From Sphingomonas sp. AOB5 (lineage in GTDB: Bacteria > Pseudomonadota > Alphaproteobacteria > Sphingomonadales > Sphingomonadaceae), in NCBI RefSeq assembly GCF_029433115.1, contig NZ_JARNTV010000008.1, positions 60,001-109,463 on the forward strand: a stretch of DNA of 49,463 nt, read 5' to 3'. Each line of letters starts with the position of its first letter. Position 1 is the stretch's first letter. The notes below the pieces were generated by a model. The model was given only the letters and a program-made list of their open reading frames with translations. It did no database searches and was not told the origin of the DNA. Below are positions 1 to 9,809 of this stretch, in pieces. A program made the translations under genes and the position numbers.

Positions 1-483
1 GAGGCCGCGCCGATCGTCCACTGGCTCGCGCTCGCCATGCCGATGATGACGATCCAGACCCTGTTCGCCCCCGCCAGCGACGCGCTGGGCCATCCCGAGA
101 TCGGCGCGCGCAACGGCTTTACCGGCGCGATGCTGCTCCCGCTTGCATTCCTGGTCGGCGTGAATTGGGGAATCGAGGGGCTGATCGCGGCATGGTTCGC
201 TGCCTATCCGCTCTATCTGGGGATCAGTGCCTGGCGCACGCTGCCGGTGATCGGAGTGAAGGCCCGCGAATTGGTCGATGCGATCACACCGGCGGCGATG
301 GCCGCAGTCGCAATGGCGCTGGTGGTGAGTCTGCTCGACGATGTGCTGCCGGCGATGCCCGCCATCGCCCGGCTGGGCTTCCTCGTCTGCACCGGCGCCG
401 CGGCCTATGGCGCGTGGCTGGCCATCTTTGCCCGCGGCACGATCGAGGAAGTGGTCGACATGGTGAGGAAGCGCGGCAAGTAA
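1..483 (+). CDS. Polysaccharide/oligosaccharide flippase, C-terminal part (gene enters from outside the window)
   Basis: The reading frame is open from base 1, so only the last 160 residues are present. The visible part is made of hydrophobic helices separated by short loops, for example around VGVNWGIEGLIAAWFAAYPL and a later stretch near the end, and it closes with a short basic tail. The spacing and the GIEGLIAAW-type helix resemble the C-terminal half of MOP-superfamily Wzx-like exporters, which flip lipid-linked sugars across the inner membrane. It converges on the CBS gene with 12 bp between the stop codons. The family call is an inference from membrane topology and local similarity; the diagnostic N-terminal half is missing. 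Confidence 0.65.
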   Translation, partial: EAAPIVHWLALAMPMMTIQTLFAPASDALGHPEIGARNGFTGAMLLPLAFLVGVNWGIEGLIAAWFAAYPLYLGISAWRTLPVIGVKARELVDAITPAAMAAVAMALVVSLLDDVLPAMPAIARLGFLVCTGAAAYGAWLAIFARGTIEEVVDMVRKRGK

Positions 484-495
484 GCGCCGCCGGCT

Positions 496-924
496 TCAGG
501 CCTGCTGTATATAGTCGCGCATTGCATTGGCCTCGGATTCGATCCGTTCGATCCGGTGCTTCACCAGATCGCCGATCGACACGAAGCCGACGCACTTGCC
601 GCGTTCGACCACCGGCAGGTGGCGAATCCGCCGCCGCGTCATCATCGCCAGCGCGCCGAGGATCGTCTCACCGGGTGCAACGGTGATCGCCGGCGCCGTC
701 ATCACCTGGCCGACCGTGCGGTTCAGCGCCGCGGGGCCTTCGCGTTCGAGGCAGTAGATGACATCGCGTTCGGAGAAGATACCGGCGACCGCGCCGCCCT
801 CCAGCACCGGCACCGCACCGATGCGTTTGCTCGCCAGAAGCGTCACCGCTTCGGCCACGGTCCGATCGCCCGAGATCGAGACCACGGCATTGCCCTTGCC
901 GCTCAGGATTGCTGCGATCGTCAT
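496..924 (-). CDS. Protein of two CBS domains
   Basis: This is a 142-residue protein built almost only of two CBS domains (about residues 10-66 and 76-130). Each ends in the usual GIFSERD or GFVSIGD signature. Stand-alone CBS pairs bind adenine nucleotides such as AMP, ATP or NADH and act as regulatory sensors; the partner here is unknown. The start at 924 is chosen because a strong GGAGAGGAG ribosome-binding site precedes it. A longer open frame reaches 984 but has no such site. Confident for the fold; no specific role can be given. Confidence 0.88.
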   Translation of the reverse strand: MTIAAILSGKGNAVVSISGDRTVAEAVTLLASKRIGAVPVLEGGAVAGIFSERDVIYCLEREGPAALNRTVGQVMTAPAITVAPGETILGALAMMTRRRIRHLPVVERGKCVGFVSIGDLVKHRIERIESEANAMRDYIQQA

Positions 925-995
925 CGCTCCTCTCCTCATGCTGTTCAGGCGATTGAGAATCTCACGAATCGCCCATGAATGCAAAGCCCGTGCGC

Positions 996-2537
996 TCAGT
1001 CGTTCCGCCGCTGCTCGACCAGCCGGTAGCGCAGCTCGACCTTGCCGTTCGCCGGGATCTCCACCGCCCAGACGTCGCGCCCGTTCTTGCGCTTCAGCCG
1101 CGCCGAAGTCCGCGCGCGCGTCCAGCCATCGTCGGCGGTCAGTTCGGCTTCGAAGCGGACCGGGAAGGGATTGGCGTTGGTCACCGTCAGCAGCTGATCG
1201 GTCCAGCTGCCGTCGTCGTTCGTTCCGGTCTCGTCGACCATCGCATTGACCTGATAGGATTCGGCGATCTGGATCTCGACTTCCTCGCCCACCGCCTTGT
1301 CGGTGATCGAACCCTCGCCGATCAGCGCGCGGCTGTCGCCCAGCGGCTCGAACACAGCGACCTGCCCCGCGGGCAAAGCCAGCCCCAGCCCCTTGTCCTT
1401 CCTGTTCTGCGCACGAAGGTAGAGATAGACGCCATATTCCGAGCCGTTCCGGATGCTGGCCTTATAGACCACGTCGACCGGCACCGACTCCCGGTCCATC
1501 AGCGCGACCTGCTTGATCCCCATCGACGCGACCGTCGTGCGATGCGGCACGCGGTACAGCTTCAGATCGCCCAGTTCCTCCTGCTGCACCTGTACCGGGG
1601 AAGACATGCGCTGCGCGGTGACGATGATCTCGGAATCGCCCACATCCGCCATCTCCATTGGAGGTGCGGCCATCGGCAGGCTGTCGGTCACCCCGCCGCG
1701 AAGCTCCGGCAGCGCGAAGCAGCGCATCTCCAGCGGAGAGCCCCCGCTCAGTGGCTCGCCCGAATCCTCGTCCTCGCGATTGACCTCGCCCGCGACCACC
1801 ATCGTCTCGGCATTCTCGAAGCTGGTCACGTCGCCATTGGCCAAAGTCACCCAGGCGAACAGATCGGCGGTCTTCCCATCGGGCCGCATCGTCGCGACAT
1901 AGCTGGCCTTCCACTCGAAGCCCCACGCCAGATAGGAAAGCGTGACCGTCACCTTGCGCTCGACCGGGGAATCGGTTTCGATCGACAGGGTCGGCTTGGC
2001 GGTCAGCCCCGGCGGCACTTCATTATAGACGATCGCCTCGTCCTCATTGCCGCAGTTCAGTGCGATGAAGCCGGTGCGGGTCTGGACGATCGCGGCGCCG
2101 TTCGGGCCGGAGCGGATGATTGCGGGCTCCTCGACGCTCTTGCCGTTCACCGTCCGGCGGATCGTGACCGGCCGCCCAAGGCTGCGATCATAAAGCGAGC
2201 GCGGGCTGAGCAGATCGGCATCGAGATTCTTCTCGCGCACCCCGTCGGGCAGGCCGGTGACGATCGCGCTTTCGGGCAGGATGCCCCCGGCGACACCTTC
2301 GAACCGGATCGTGCCGCGGCCCGCGGGAATGGTGATCGTCCGCTGCTCGGTGACCAGCGCATAGCCTTCGAGCCACTGCGTCTCGAATTGCTGGTCGTCG
2401 GCCGGATCATAGCCCGGCGCGCGATAGATGGTGACCGCAACCGACTCCGGCCCTGGCGACGATACCGTCTGGGCGAACGCAGGCGCACTCGCCAGCAACG
2501 TGGCGATCAGGGCAATCAGGGCGCGGATCGGCCGCAC
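996..2537 (-). CDS. DUF4139 domain protein, secreted (paralogue A)
   Basis: The protein has an N-terminal signal peptide (hydrophobic stretch ending ASAPAFAQ) and then one long beta-rich region related to its neighbour. Shared landmarks are LLSPR/LLSPA, LSYLAWGFEWKASYVA versus LNYLSRGLGWKADYVA, and a C-terminal IPANGKVELRY. Length is 513 residues from a GTG at 2537, just after the neighbour's stop. An ATG at 2588 would add 17 residues, but it lies inside the neighbour's conserved PANGEATV codons and lacks a clear ribosome-binding site. An insert absent from paralogue B carries EIIVTAQRM (about residues 303-311), a string typical of TonB-dependent receptor plugs. The function of DUF4139 proteins is unknown; periplasmic or outer-membrane location is inferred from the signal peptide. 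Confidence 0.8.
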   Translation of the reverse strand: MRPIRALIALIATLLASAPAFAQTVSSPGPESVAVTIYRAPGYDPADDQQFETQWLEGYALVTEQRTITIPAGRGTIRFEGVAGGILPESAIVTGLPDGVREKNLDADLLSPRSLYDRSLGRPVTIRRTVNGKSVEEPAIIRSGPNGAAIVQTRTGFIALNCGNEDEAIVYNEVPPGLTAKPTLSIETDSPVERKVTVTLSYLAWGFEWKASYVATMRPDGKTADLFAWVTLANGDVTSFENAETMVVAGEVNREDEDSGEPLSGGSPLEMRCFALPELRGGVTDSLPMAAPPMEMADVGDSEIIVTAQRMSSPVQVQQEELGDLKLYRVPHRTTVASMGIKQVALMDRESVPVDVVYKASIRNGSEYGVYLYLRAQNRKDKGLGLALPAGQVAVFEPLGDSRALIGEGSITDKAVGEEVEIQIAESYQVNAMVDETGTNDDGSWTDQLLTVTNANPFPVRFEAELTADDGWTRARTSARLKRKNGRDVWAVEIPANGKVELRYRLVEQRRND

Positions 2538-2544
2538 CGGCGGG

Positions 2545-3954
2545 TCAGAAGCGCGTGAGGAAAACGGCGGTGACGGTCGCTTCGCCATTGGCGGGCACGG
2601 TCACCTTCCACATCGTCTCGTCGGACGAGACGCGTTCGCTCTTCTGGCTCTCGCTCTCGATGCGGGTGTCGTCCCAATAGCTGTCGAGGCCGGACTGGGC
2701 GAGATCGACCGTCACCGGCGTCGATCGCGCATTGGTGATCGTATAGCGCATCGTCGTCCGCCAGCGATCGCGGCCCAGCGCTTCGCGCTTCTCGACCGTC
2801 GGCTTCACCTTCACATCGAACGCCTCGCCGGTCTTCAGCGCCAGGCTGGAACCCATCGGCGTGTGCGGGATCGCGCTTTCGCCGATGAACTGCGGCTGGC
2901 CGCGCGCATCGCGCATATAGACGCGCACCGAGCCCGCGGGCAGCGCATCGCCCAGCCCGCCTTCGCGCGACGACGAGAAGCGCAGCACCGTATCGAAGCT
3001 CACCGCTTCGTTCAGGCTGCCCAGCCACTGGTTGCGATAGAAATAGCCGCGCGCGGCAGGCGCCCCGGCGACGTCGAGGAAGCTGACCTGCTTCTGCTGC
3101 GCCTGGGCGATCGTGGTCCGCTCGGCCAGCGGATAGATATAGAAGTCGCCCAGTTGCTCGCGCGGGGCGGTCTGGGTGCCGGGGCGGTTGCCCGGAATGC
3201 TCTGGTTCCCGTTATAATAGGGCCGAGAGCTCGGCCGCCCGCTGTTGCCCCCGCCGACCGCGCCCGCGACGAGCAGAGTGCGCGCATTGCTGAAGGTCGT
3301 GCCGCTATTGTTGGTCAGCGTGATCCAGCCCTGCACGTCGATCTTGCCGGCGCTATCGTCGAACAGCGCAACGTAATCGGCCTTCCAGCCAAGCCCGCGC
3401 GACAGATAGTTGAGCGTCACCGGCCGCGCCCCGGCGCTGCTGCTGTCGAAGGTTACCGACAAAGTCGGCCGCGCGCGCAAGTTCGGCGGCAGCGTGGGGA
3501 AGATCACCCGCGCGCCATATTGCTCGAGGATCTCGATACGGTTGCCGATCTGAATGACAGTGCCGCCATTGTTGGCGAGGATCTTCGCCTGCTCGGTCGT
3601 TTCCACGCCCGCGGCATTGCGGCGCACCAGCGTCACGGTGGTGCCGACCGCCTTCTCCATCAGCTTGGCGGGGCTGAGCAGGTCGTAATCGAAATTCTGC
3701 TCGACCACGGTCAGACCCGATCCGCTCACCGTCACCGTTTCGGGGCGGATGCTGGCCGAGACGTCGGCGAATTCCTGGCGGATGCGGCTGGACGGCAGGG
3801 TCAGCGTGCGCGTGTCCTGCACCAGCGCGAGATCGTTGTTGTAGATGGTGACCGAGACATCGCCCTGGGCGGTCTGGCCGGGAGCGGGCACCGCCGCGGT
3901 CTGGGCCTGCGCCACGGCAGGCAGCGCCATGAGGGTGAGAGCCAACCAGCGCAT
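2545..3954 (-). CDS. DUF4139 domain protein, secreted (paralogue B)
   Basis: A 469-residue protein with a clean signal peptide (MRWLALTLMALPAVAQAQ), followed by a DUF4139-type beta-rich fold. It is the upstream member of a tandem pair with paralogue A, and the two are probably co-transcribed. Shared blocks include SVTIYNNDLALV near the N terminus, the GLGWKADYVALF core and VPANGEATVTAVFL at the end. A low-complexity Gly/Asn/Pro linker sits around residues 223-255, where paralogue A has its TonB-box-like insert. The cleavage region AQAQ fits signal peptidase I. No enzymatic motif was recognised, and the role is unknown. Confidence 0.82.
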   Translation of the reverse strand: MRWLALTLMALPAVAQAQTAAVPAPGQTAQGDVSVTIYNNDLALVQDTRTLTLPSSRIRQEFADVSASIRPETVTVSGSGLTVVEQNFDYDLLSPAKLMEKAVGTTVTLVRRNAAGVETTEQAKILANNGGTVIQIGNRIEILEQYGARVIFPTLPPNLRARPTLSVTFDSSSAGARPVTLNYLSRGLGWKADYVALFDDSAGKIDVQGWITLTNNSGTTFSNARTLLVAGAVGGGNSGRPSSRPYYNGNQSIPGNRPGTQTAPREQLGDFYIYPLAERTTIAQAQQKQVSFLDVAGAPAARGYFYRNQWLGSLNEAVSFDTVLRFSSSREGGLGDALPAGSVRVYMRDARGQPQFIGESAIPHTPMGSSLALKTGEAFDVKVKPTVEKREALGRDRWRTTMRYTITNARSTPVTVDLAQSGLDSYWDDTRIESESQKSERVSSDETMWKVTVPANGEATVTAVFLTRF

Positions 3955-4040
3955 CGCGAACCTCCCCGAACTGCTATGTCATGATGGTAGCAGGTCGGCA
4001 GGCGCGGGATAGGGGGTTCGCGACGAATTAACCCCTATTT

Positions 4041-4070
4041 CCGTCACCCCCCACGAACGAGGGGTGACGG
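4041..4070 (-). terminator. Strong hairpin downstream of the DUF4167 gene
   Basis: A perfect 10-bp stem (CCGTCACCCC / GGGGTGACGG) with a 10-nt loop lies 8 bp beyond the DUF4167 stop codon and 87 bp before the DUF4139 start. There is no clear T-run on either side, so it may be a weak terminator or a 3'-end stabiliser rather than a classical intrinsic terminator. Confidence 0.5.
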
Positions 4071-4078
4071 GAAAGAGG

Positions 4079-4939
4079 TTATTCGGCTGCGACTTCGGCG
4101 TCGCGACGCGGACGGCCGCGGCGCTTGGGCTTTTCCTCGACCGGGGCTTCTTCCGAAGCGCCGGTGTCGATGCCCAGAGCCGGCGGCAGGATCGCGGCGT
4201 CGATGCCGTGCGAAGCCTCAGCTTCCGGAGCGGCTTCGCGGTCGCGGCGGGTGCGCAGGCCGCGGCGCGGGGCGCGCGGCGCTTCCTCGGCCTGGACTTC
4301 GGGAGCCTCGGCTTCGTCGCCATTATAATGGCCGTTGCCATTGGCGCGGCCGTTGCGGCGATCGTCGCGATCCTCACGCGAAGCGCGTTCCTCGCGGTTT
4401 CCACGATCTTCGCGGCCACCGTCACGCCCGTTGTCGCGGCTATTGTCGCGCCCAGTGTCGCGATTGCCACGGCCTTCGCGGTCGCCGCGCGCCTCGCGGC
4501 CATTGCCACGATTGTCACGGTCCTCACGGTTGCCGCGATGATCGCGATCTTCACGCTGGCCGCCCTCGTCGCCGCGCGGCTGATCGTCGCGGTCGCCTTC
4601 GGCTTCGAAGCCGAAATCGTCGGCGAAATCGTCGGTGCCGTTCTGATGACGCGGCTGCTGCTGGCCGGGGTTGTTCTCCTCGAAGCGCGAGCGGGTCTCG
4701 GCGAGGACGCGGAAATAATGGTCGGCGAACTGGAGATAATATTCGGTGTTGACCCGATCGCCCTGCATCTGGGCGTCGCGCGCCAGATTCTTGTATTTTT
4801 CGAGCAGCTGGGCAGCGTTGCCGCGGGCGCGGTTATCGATCCGGTTGCCGTTGTCGCGCTGGCCACCCTGGCCACCGCCCGAACGCTGCTGCTGTCCGCC
4901 ACGACCGCGCCTGCGGCCGTTCGCCTGACGATTGTTCAT
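4079..4939 (-). CDS. DUF4167 family protein, disordered Arg/Asp/Gly-rich
   Basis: The protein has 286 residues. A basic N-terminal segment (NNRQANGRRRGRGGQQQ) leads into the compact conserved part, RIDNRARGNAAQLLEKYKNL and onward to about residue 80, which is typical of alphaproteobacterial DUF4167 proteins. After that comes about 150 residues of low complexity made of Arg, Asp, Gly, Asn and Glu, ending in a basic KPKRRGRPRRD tail that resembles an AT-hook. The ATG at 4939 is chosen because homologues begin MNNRQ; an upstream in-frame ATG at 5068 has no family support. The composition suggests nucleic-acid binding, probably RNA, but this is inference. It lies downstream of prmC on the same strand. 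Confidence 0.82.
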   Translation of the reverse strand: MNNRQANGRRRGRGGQQQRSGGGQGGQRDNGNRIDNRARGNAAQLLEKYKNLARDAQMQGDRVNTEYYLQFADHYFRVLAETRSRFEENNPGQQQPRHQNGTDDFADDFGFEAEGDRDDQPRGDEGGQREDRDHRGNREDRDNRGNGREARGDREGRGNRDTGRDNSRDNGRDGGREDRGNREERASREDRDDRRNGRANGNGHYNGDEAEAPEVQAEEAPRAPRRGLRTRRDREAAPEAEASHGIDAAILPPALGIDTGASEEAPVEEKPKRRGRPRRDAEVAAE

Positions 4940-5107
4940 CAAGGTCTGTTTGTCCTGTCTTTTTACAAAGCTGTCCGTCGATCCATCGGGTCCCGGATGC
5001 GTGTTACCGTTCGCGGCATGCTCCAACGGAACATCCCGCCGCCATGGCCACCGGACGGGGCGGCTCACATGACCTGGATTGGGGTCGCGCTGTTCAACGA
5101 CCTGCTT

Positions 5108-5125
5108 TTCAACAACCTGGTTGAA
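5108..5125. other. Short inverted repeat in the 256-bp prmC-DUF4167 gap
   Basis: TTCAAC and GTTGAA are separated by six bases, with a nested CAACC-t-GGTTG. It lies in the leader of the DUF4167 gene. It could be an operator or an mRNA hairpin. Nothing else was recognised in this gap. Confidence 0.25.
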
Positions 5126-5195
5126 AGTGCCCTACCCCAACCCGGTCTTAGCGGGTGCAGCACCAATCTCCAAGCAGAAATATATGTCCCAAATG

Positions 5196-6017
5196 CTACA
5201 ATTCAACGGCGGTCACTACTCGGGAAAGTCCCTTAAGATCGCGGGTTACCGCCGGTCTTAACCCATGTTGGGCGACCAATGCGGAAACCGCTTCGGCCTG
5301 GGTGTAGCCGATCTCCATCACCGCGATTCCGCCGGGCGCGAGCAGGCGCGGCAGCTCCGGCACGATACGGCGATAATCGTCCAGCCCGTCGGCCCCGGCG
5401 AACAGCGCCTCGCCCGGCTCGTGATCGCGGACCTCGGGCGGCAATTGTTCCGCTGTGCCGATATAGGGCGGGTTGGCCAGGATCAGATCGAACCGCGCCT
5501 CGATCCCCTCTGCCCAGTCGCCAAGGCGGAACTCGGCGCGATCGATCCCCAGCCGCATGGCATTGCGTCGCGCATACGCCAAAGCAGTCTCCGACGCATC
5601 GACGCCCAACCCGGTCGCTTCGGGCCAATTGTCCAGCGCGGCGAGCAGCAGCGTGCCCGGCCCGGTGCCGAGATCGAGGATCCGCCACGGGGCCCGCTCC
5701 CCGAAATGGAGGATCGCGGCTTCGATCAGCGTTTCACTGTCGACACGCGGCACCAGCACGCCGGGGCCGACTTCGAGGTCGATGGTCCAGAAGGCGCGGG
5801 TGCCGGTAATGTACGCGATCGGCTCATGGTTCAGGCGACGCTGGAGGAGGGCTGCGAAACCTTCGGGCGCTTCACCCTCCAGCCCGCGCAACAACATCGC
5901 TTCGCGCGTGACACCCAGCGCGTGCGCCATCAGCAGTTCGGCGTCGAGGCGCGCGGTGTCGCTGATCGGCGCGAGCTGCTGGGCAGCCTGCGCAAGCTCG
6001 GACCAGACGGCGCTCAC
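5196..6017 (-). CDS. prmC: Release factor glutamine methyltransferase PrmC
   Basis: PrmC methylates the Gln of the GGQ motif in class 1 peptide chain release factors, using S-adenosylmethionine. The 273-residue protein has the N-terminal helical domain, the SAM-binding motif DLGTGPGT at residues 115-122, and the catalytic NPPY at 182-185 inside DLILANPPYIG, as expected for N5-glutamine methyltransferases. The start is a GTG at 6017 that overlaps the preceding gene's stop as GTGA; this gives the normal family length, whereas the open frame extends out of family to 6140. It sits in one transcription unit with its substrate gene prfA, a common arrangement. Confidence 0.95.
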   Translation of the reverse strand: MSAVWSELAQAAQQLAPISDTARLDAELLMAHALGVTREAMLLRGLEGEAPEGFAALLQRRLNHEPIAYITGTRAFWTIDLEVGPGVLVPRVDSETLIEAAILHFGERAPWRILDLGTGPGTLLLAALDNWPEATGLGVDASETALAYARRNAMRLGIDRAEFRLGDWAEGIEARFDLILANPPYIGTAEQLPPEVRDHEPGEALFAGADGLDDYRRIVPELPRLLAPGGIAVMEIGYTQAEAVSALVAQHGLRPAVTRDLKGLSRVVTAVEL

Positions 6018-6308
6018 TTGTTCTCGTACGAAAAGAGCCAGACGAGCGGCTTGCTCGCGCGATCGTCGAGTTCGGGAGACGCGCGGCGGAGTTCGCGCAC
6101 CGCCCATTCGCTGCCCTGATAGAGCGAAAGCGCCTGCCAATCAGGCTTCATTTCGCGAAGCCGGGCCAGCAAATCGAGCATCGGTAGTTCGACGGCATCC
6201 GCGCGCTCCATCCCGAGCGCATCGACCACCGCCCGCCAATCGGATTGCGGGTATGAGGCGCGCTGGTAGCCCAGATACGAAATGAGTGCCGGTCCGAGAT
6301 CGGCAGTC

Positions 6309-6316
<8 letters not shown>
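6014..6316 (-). CDS. Small conserved-looking protein of unknown function between prfA and prmC
   Basis: A 100-residue soluble protein with no signal peptide or membrane segment, rich in Leu, Ala, Arg and Trp and predicted mainly helical by eye. Its ATG overlaps the last 8 bases of prfA and its TGA overlaps the GTG of prmC, so it is translated from the same message as the release factor and its methylase. That tight coupling argues that it is real. I do not recognise the family. A role linked to translation termination is only guilt by association. Confidence 0.7.
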
Positions 6317-7375
<1,059 letters not shown>

Positions 7376-7379
<4 letters not shown>

Positions 7380-8698
7380 GGCTGGAACGGCCCCTTCACG
7401 ACTTCATCGTCAACGGTCGTGACCGCATCGGGAAACTCGTCTCCCGTTATCTGCGCCCACATCGCATCACACAGATCGTCCAGCGGAACCGACTGCTGCG
7501 TACCGTCGGCAAGCCGCTTCACGGCAGCCTCGCCGCGGGCAAGTTCGTCATCACCCAGAATGATGGCGTAACGAGCGCCAAGCGCATCGGCCTTCTGCAT
7601 CCGCCGTTTCATATTGCCGCGAAACGCCATGTCGGCAGAGATGCCGTCCCGGCGCAGTTCCGCCAGGATCGACTGCGCTTTGAGGTTTGCTGCATCACCC
7701 ATCGGGATGACAACCACCTCGACCGAACCTGCTGTTGGCTCCTCGATCAGCATCGCCAGCCGCTCGACACCCGCCGCCCAGCCCACGCCCGCCGTCTCCG
7801 GCCCGCCCAGATTCCCGATCAGCCCGTCATAGCGGCCGCCCGCCAGCACGGTGCCTTGCGCGCCCAGCCGGTCGGTGACGAACTCGAACGCAGTGTGACG
7901 GTAATAGTCCAGCCCGCGCACCAGCCGTGCGTTGCGGGTCCAGTTCACCCCCGCAGCGTCGAGGCCGTCGGTCACCGCTTTGAAGAACGCCGCGGCCTCT
8001 TCGGTCAGATAGGCGTCGATATCCGGCGCGCTGTCGGCCACCACGCGGTCGCCCGGATCTTTGGAATCCAGGATGCGCATCGGGTTCTTCTCGAGCCGGG
8101 TCAGGCTGTCCTCGGACAGCTGATCCTTGTGCGCTTCGAAATGCGCGACCAAAGCCGCGCGCCATGCGTCGCGCGTCTCGGCATCGCCCAGCGTGTTGAG
8201 CTGGAGCGTCACGCCGTCGGCGATGCCCAGCTCGTGCAGCAGCTGATCGGCCAGCACCAGCAGCTCGACATCGGCAGCGGGTTCGGCCGCGCCGATGATC
8301 TCGGCGTCGAGCTGATGGAACTGGCGGAAGCGGCCCTTTTGCGGACGCTCGTAGCGGAACACCGGGCCGCTGGTGACCAGCTTCATCGGTGCGTACTGCT
8401 GCCAGCCTTCGGTGATGTACGCACGGCAGATGCCGGCGGTGAATTCGGGCCGCAGGGTGATGAGGTCGCCGCCCTTGTCCTCGAACGTGTACATCTCCTT
8501 CGAGACCACGTCCGACGTCTCGCCCATGCTGCGCGCGAACACGCCGGTCGCTTCGAACACCGGGATCTCGACCCGCTGGAAGCAATAGAGGCGGCGCACG
8601 CGATCGAATGCGTCGAGCACATGGGCAAAGCGCCGCTGCTCGTCGCCGAAAATGTCCTGGGTGCCGCGAATGCGCTTGGGGGTTTCGATACGTGCCAT
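7376..8698 (-). CDS. hisS: Histidine-tRNA ligase
   Basis: Charges tRNA-His with histidine. The 440-residue class II synthetase begins with the usual RGTQDIF motif (residues 11-17) and shows motif 2 around [15 protein letters not shown], the histidine-binding [14 protein letters not shown] segment, and motif 3 in [17 protein letters not shown], followed by the C-terminal anticodon-binding domain. It is first in the hisS-prfA-unknown-prmC run, with overlapping stop and start codons. A paired palindromic repeat lies upstream, between this gene and the enoyl-CoA hydratase. Confidence 0.97.
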
Positions 8699-8779
8699 GT
8701 TGGCGCGCGCTATTAGTGGAGAGATGCGCCCGACGCCAGAAGGGGATTTGACGTGAGGTATCCCACTCCCTCTTCTTGC

Positions 8780-8883
8780 CTTCCCCAGCGAAGGCTGGGG
8801 TCCAGGTGCAAGGCGCTCTTGGTCAGCGCCTGCACGCCGTTACGCCGACCTTGGCAACTGGGCCCCAGCCTTCGCTGGGGAAG
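8780..8883. repeat. REPIN-like paired palindrome, type A
   Basis: Two 21-nt arms (8780-8800 and 8863-8883) are perfect reverse complements of each other. Each arm is also a hairpin by itself, with core CCCCAGC-GAAG-GCTGGGG. The spacer is 62 nt. The element ends 10 bp from the stop codon of the enoyl-CoA hydratase gene, between two co-directional genes. The same plan with a different stem sequence recurs at 22983 and 40477. Confidence 0.8.
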
Positions 8884-8893
8884 TGAAAAGGGA

Positions 8894-9664
8894 CTACTTC
8901 CCCTGCCACACCGGCGGACGCTTCTCGACAAAGGCGCGGGCGCCTTCGCGGCGATCCTCCGATTCCAGCGCGGGACGGGCCAGTTCGGCCTGCCGCGCCC
9001 AGGCTTCGTCAGCCGGCCAGCCCGGTGCAGCACGCAGGATCGCGGCGGCGGCGGCCAGCGCGGTCGGTCCATTGCGGATCAGCCGTTCGGCCAGTTCCAG
9101 CGCCCCGGCCAGCGCCTCGCCGGGCGGGGTCAGCCGGTTGATCAGGCCGTGGCGGTGGAAGAACTCTGCCGGGAACAGGTCGCCGGTCAGCACCACTTCG
9201 GCAGCAATGTTCGTGGGGATGCGGCTGGGCAGGTACAACAGCCCCCCACCGTTCGCGACGAGGTTGTGCCGCACTTCCGGCAACCCCATCCGAGCGGTCT
9301 CGGCCGCGACGATCAGGTGGCAGGCCAGCGCGATCTCGAACCCGCCGCCTGCCGCCGCGCCTTCGACCGCGGCGATCATCGGCTTGGCAGGCGGGCGCTC
9401 GCAAATGCCCATCGGCCCGCGCGCGGTGCGCGATCCGCTATGACCCTGTGCCGCCGAAGCCTTCAGGTCCGCGCCCGCGCTGAAATGCCCGCCCGCGCCG
9501 GTGATGATGCCGACGAACAGCGACGGATCGGCTTCATAGTCGTCCAGCGCCGCGGTCAGCGCCTGCGACGAGGCCGCGTTCATCGCGTTACGCACATGCG
9601 GCCGGTTGAGCGTCAGGATCAGGATCGGCCCGCGCCGTTCGATCAATAGGGGTGCTTCTTCCAT
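8894..9664 (-). CDS. Enoyl-CoA hydratase/isomerase family protein
   Basis: A 256-residue crotonase. The oxyanion-hole segment SAGADLKA and the second segment AAAGGGFEIALACHLI are both present. Both catalytic glutamates expected in a true hydratase can be placed (GGGFEI and MGLPEV), so hydration of a trans-2-enoyl-CoA is plausible. The start at 9664 matches family length; upstream sequence in this frame is merely open opposite the P450 gene. It is divergent from the P450 and lies upstream of hisS. The substrate is unknown, but its place near other acyl-CoA genes suggests catabolism. Confidence 0.88.
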   Translation of the reverse strand: MEEAPLLIERRGPILILTLNRPHVRNAMNAASSQALTAALDDYEADPSLFVGIITGAGGHFSAGADLKASAAQGHSGSRTARGPMGICERPPAKPMIAAVEGAAAGGGFEIALACHLIVAAETARMGLPEVRHNLVANGGGLLYLPSRIPTNIAAEVVLTGDLFPAEFFHRHGLINRLTPPGEALAGALELAERLIRNGPTALAAAAAILRAAPGWPADEAWARQAELARPALESEDRREGARAFVEKRPPVWQGK

Positions 9665-9809
9665 GAGCCGGATTTCTGCGCCCTCCCCGCCGCCCCCGCC
9701 ACCGGACTTTGGTGATGGCGGCATGAGAAAATCTGCTCTGGTTGCCTGCCCTGCCCCCGCATAGCCTTTCCCGAAAGCGGCCAAAGCGCCGCAACCGGAG
9801 GGGACGGCC

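Noticed and set aside
975..2558. Long open frame (527 codons) opposite the DUF4139 gene, and similar ones at 2428-3984, 11099-13093, 16456-18816, 19533-21539 and 30820-32982
   Set aside because: These are shadow frames of GC-rich genes. Their translations are rich in Arg, His and Ala without family motifs, while the opposite strand encodes complete, recognisable proteins.
4079..4939. DNA tandem repeat or CRISPR-like array in the DUF4167 gene
   Set aside because: The quasi-repeats come from codons for Arg, Asp and Gly in a low-complexity protein tail; there is no regular unit with spacers.
6018..6140. Longer N terminus for PrmC
   Set aside because: The extra 41 residues overlap the preceding 100-residue gene and have no family counterpart. 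GTG at 6017 in GTGA fits better.
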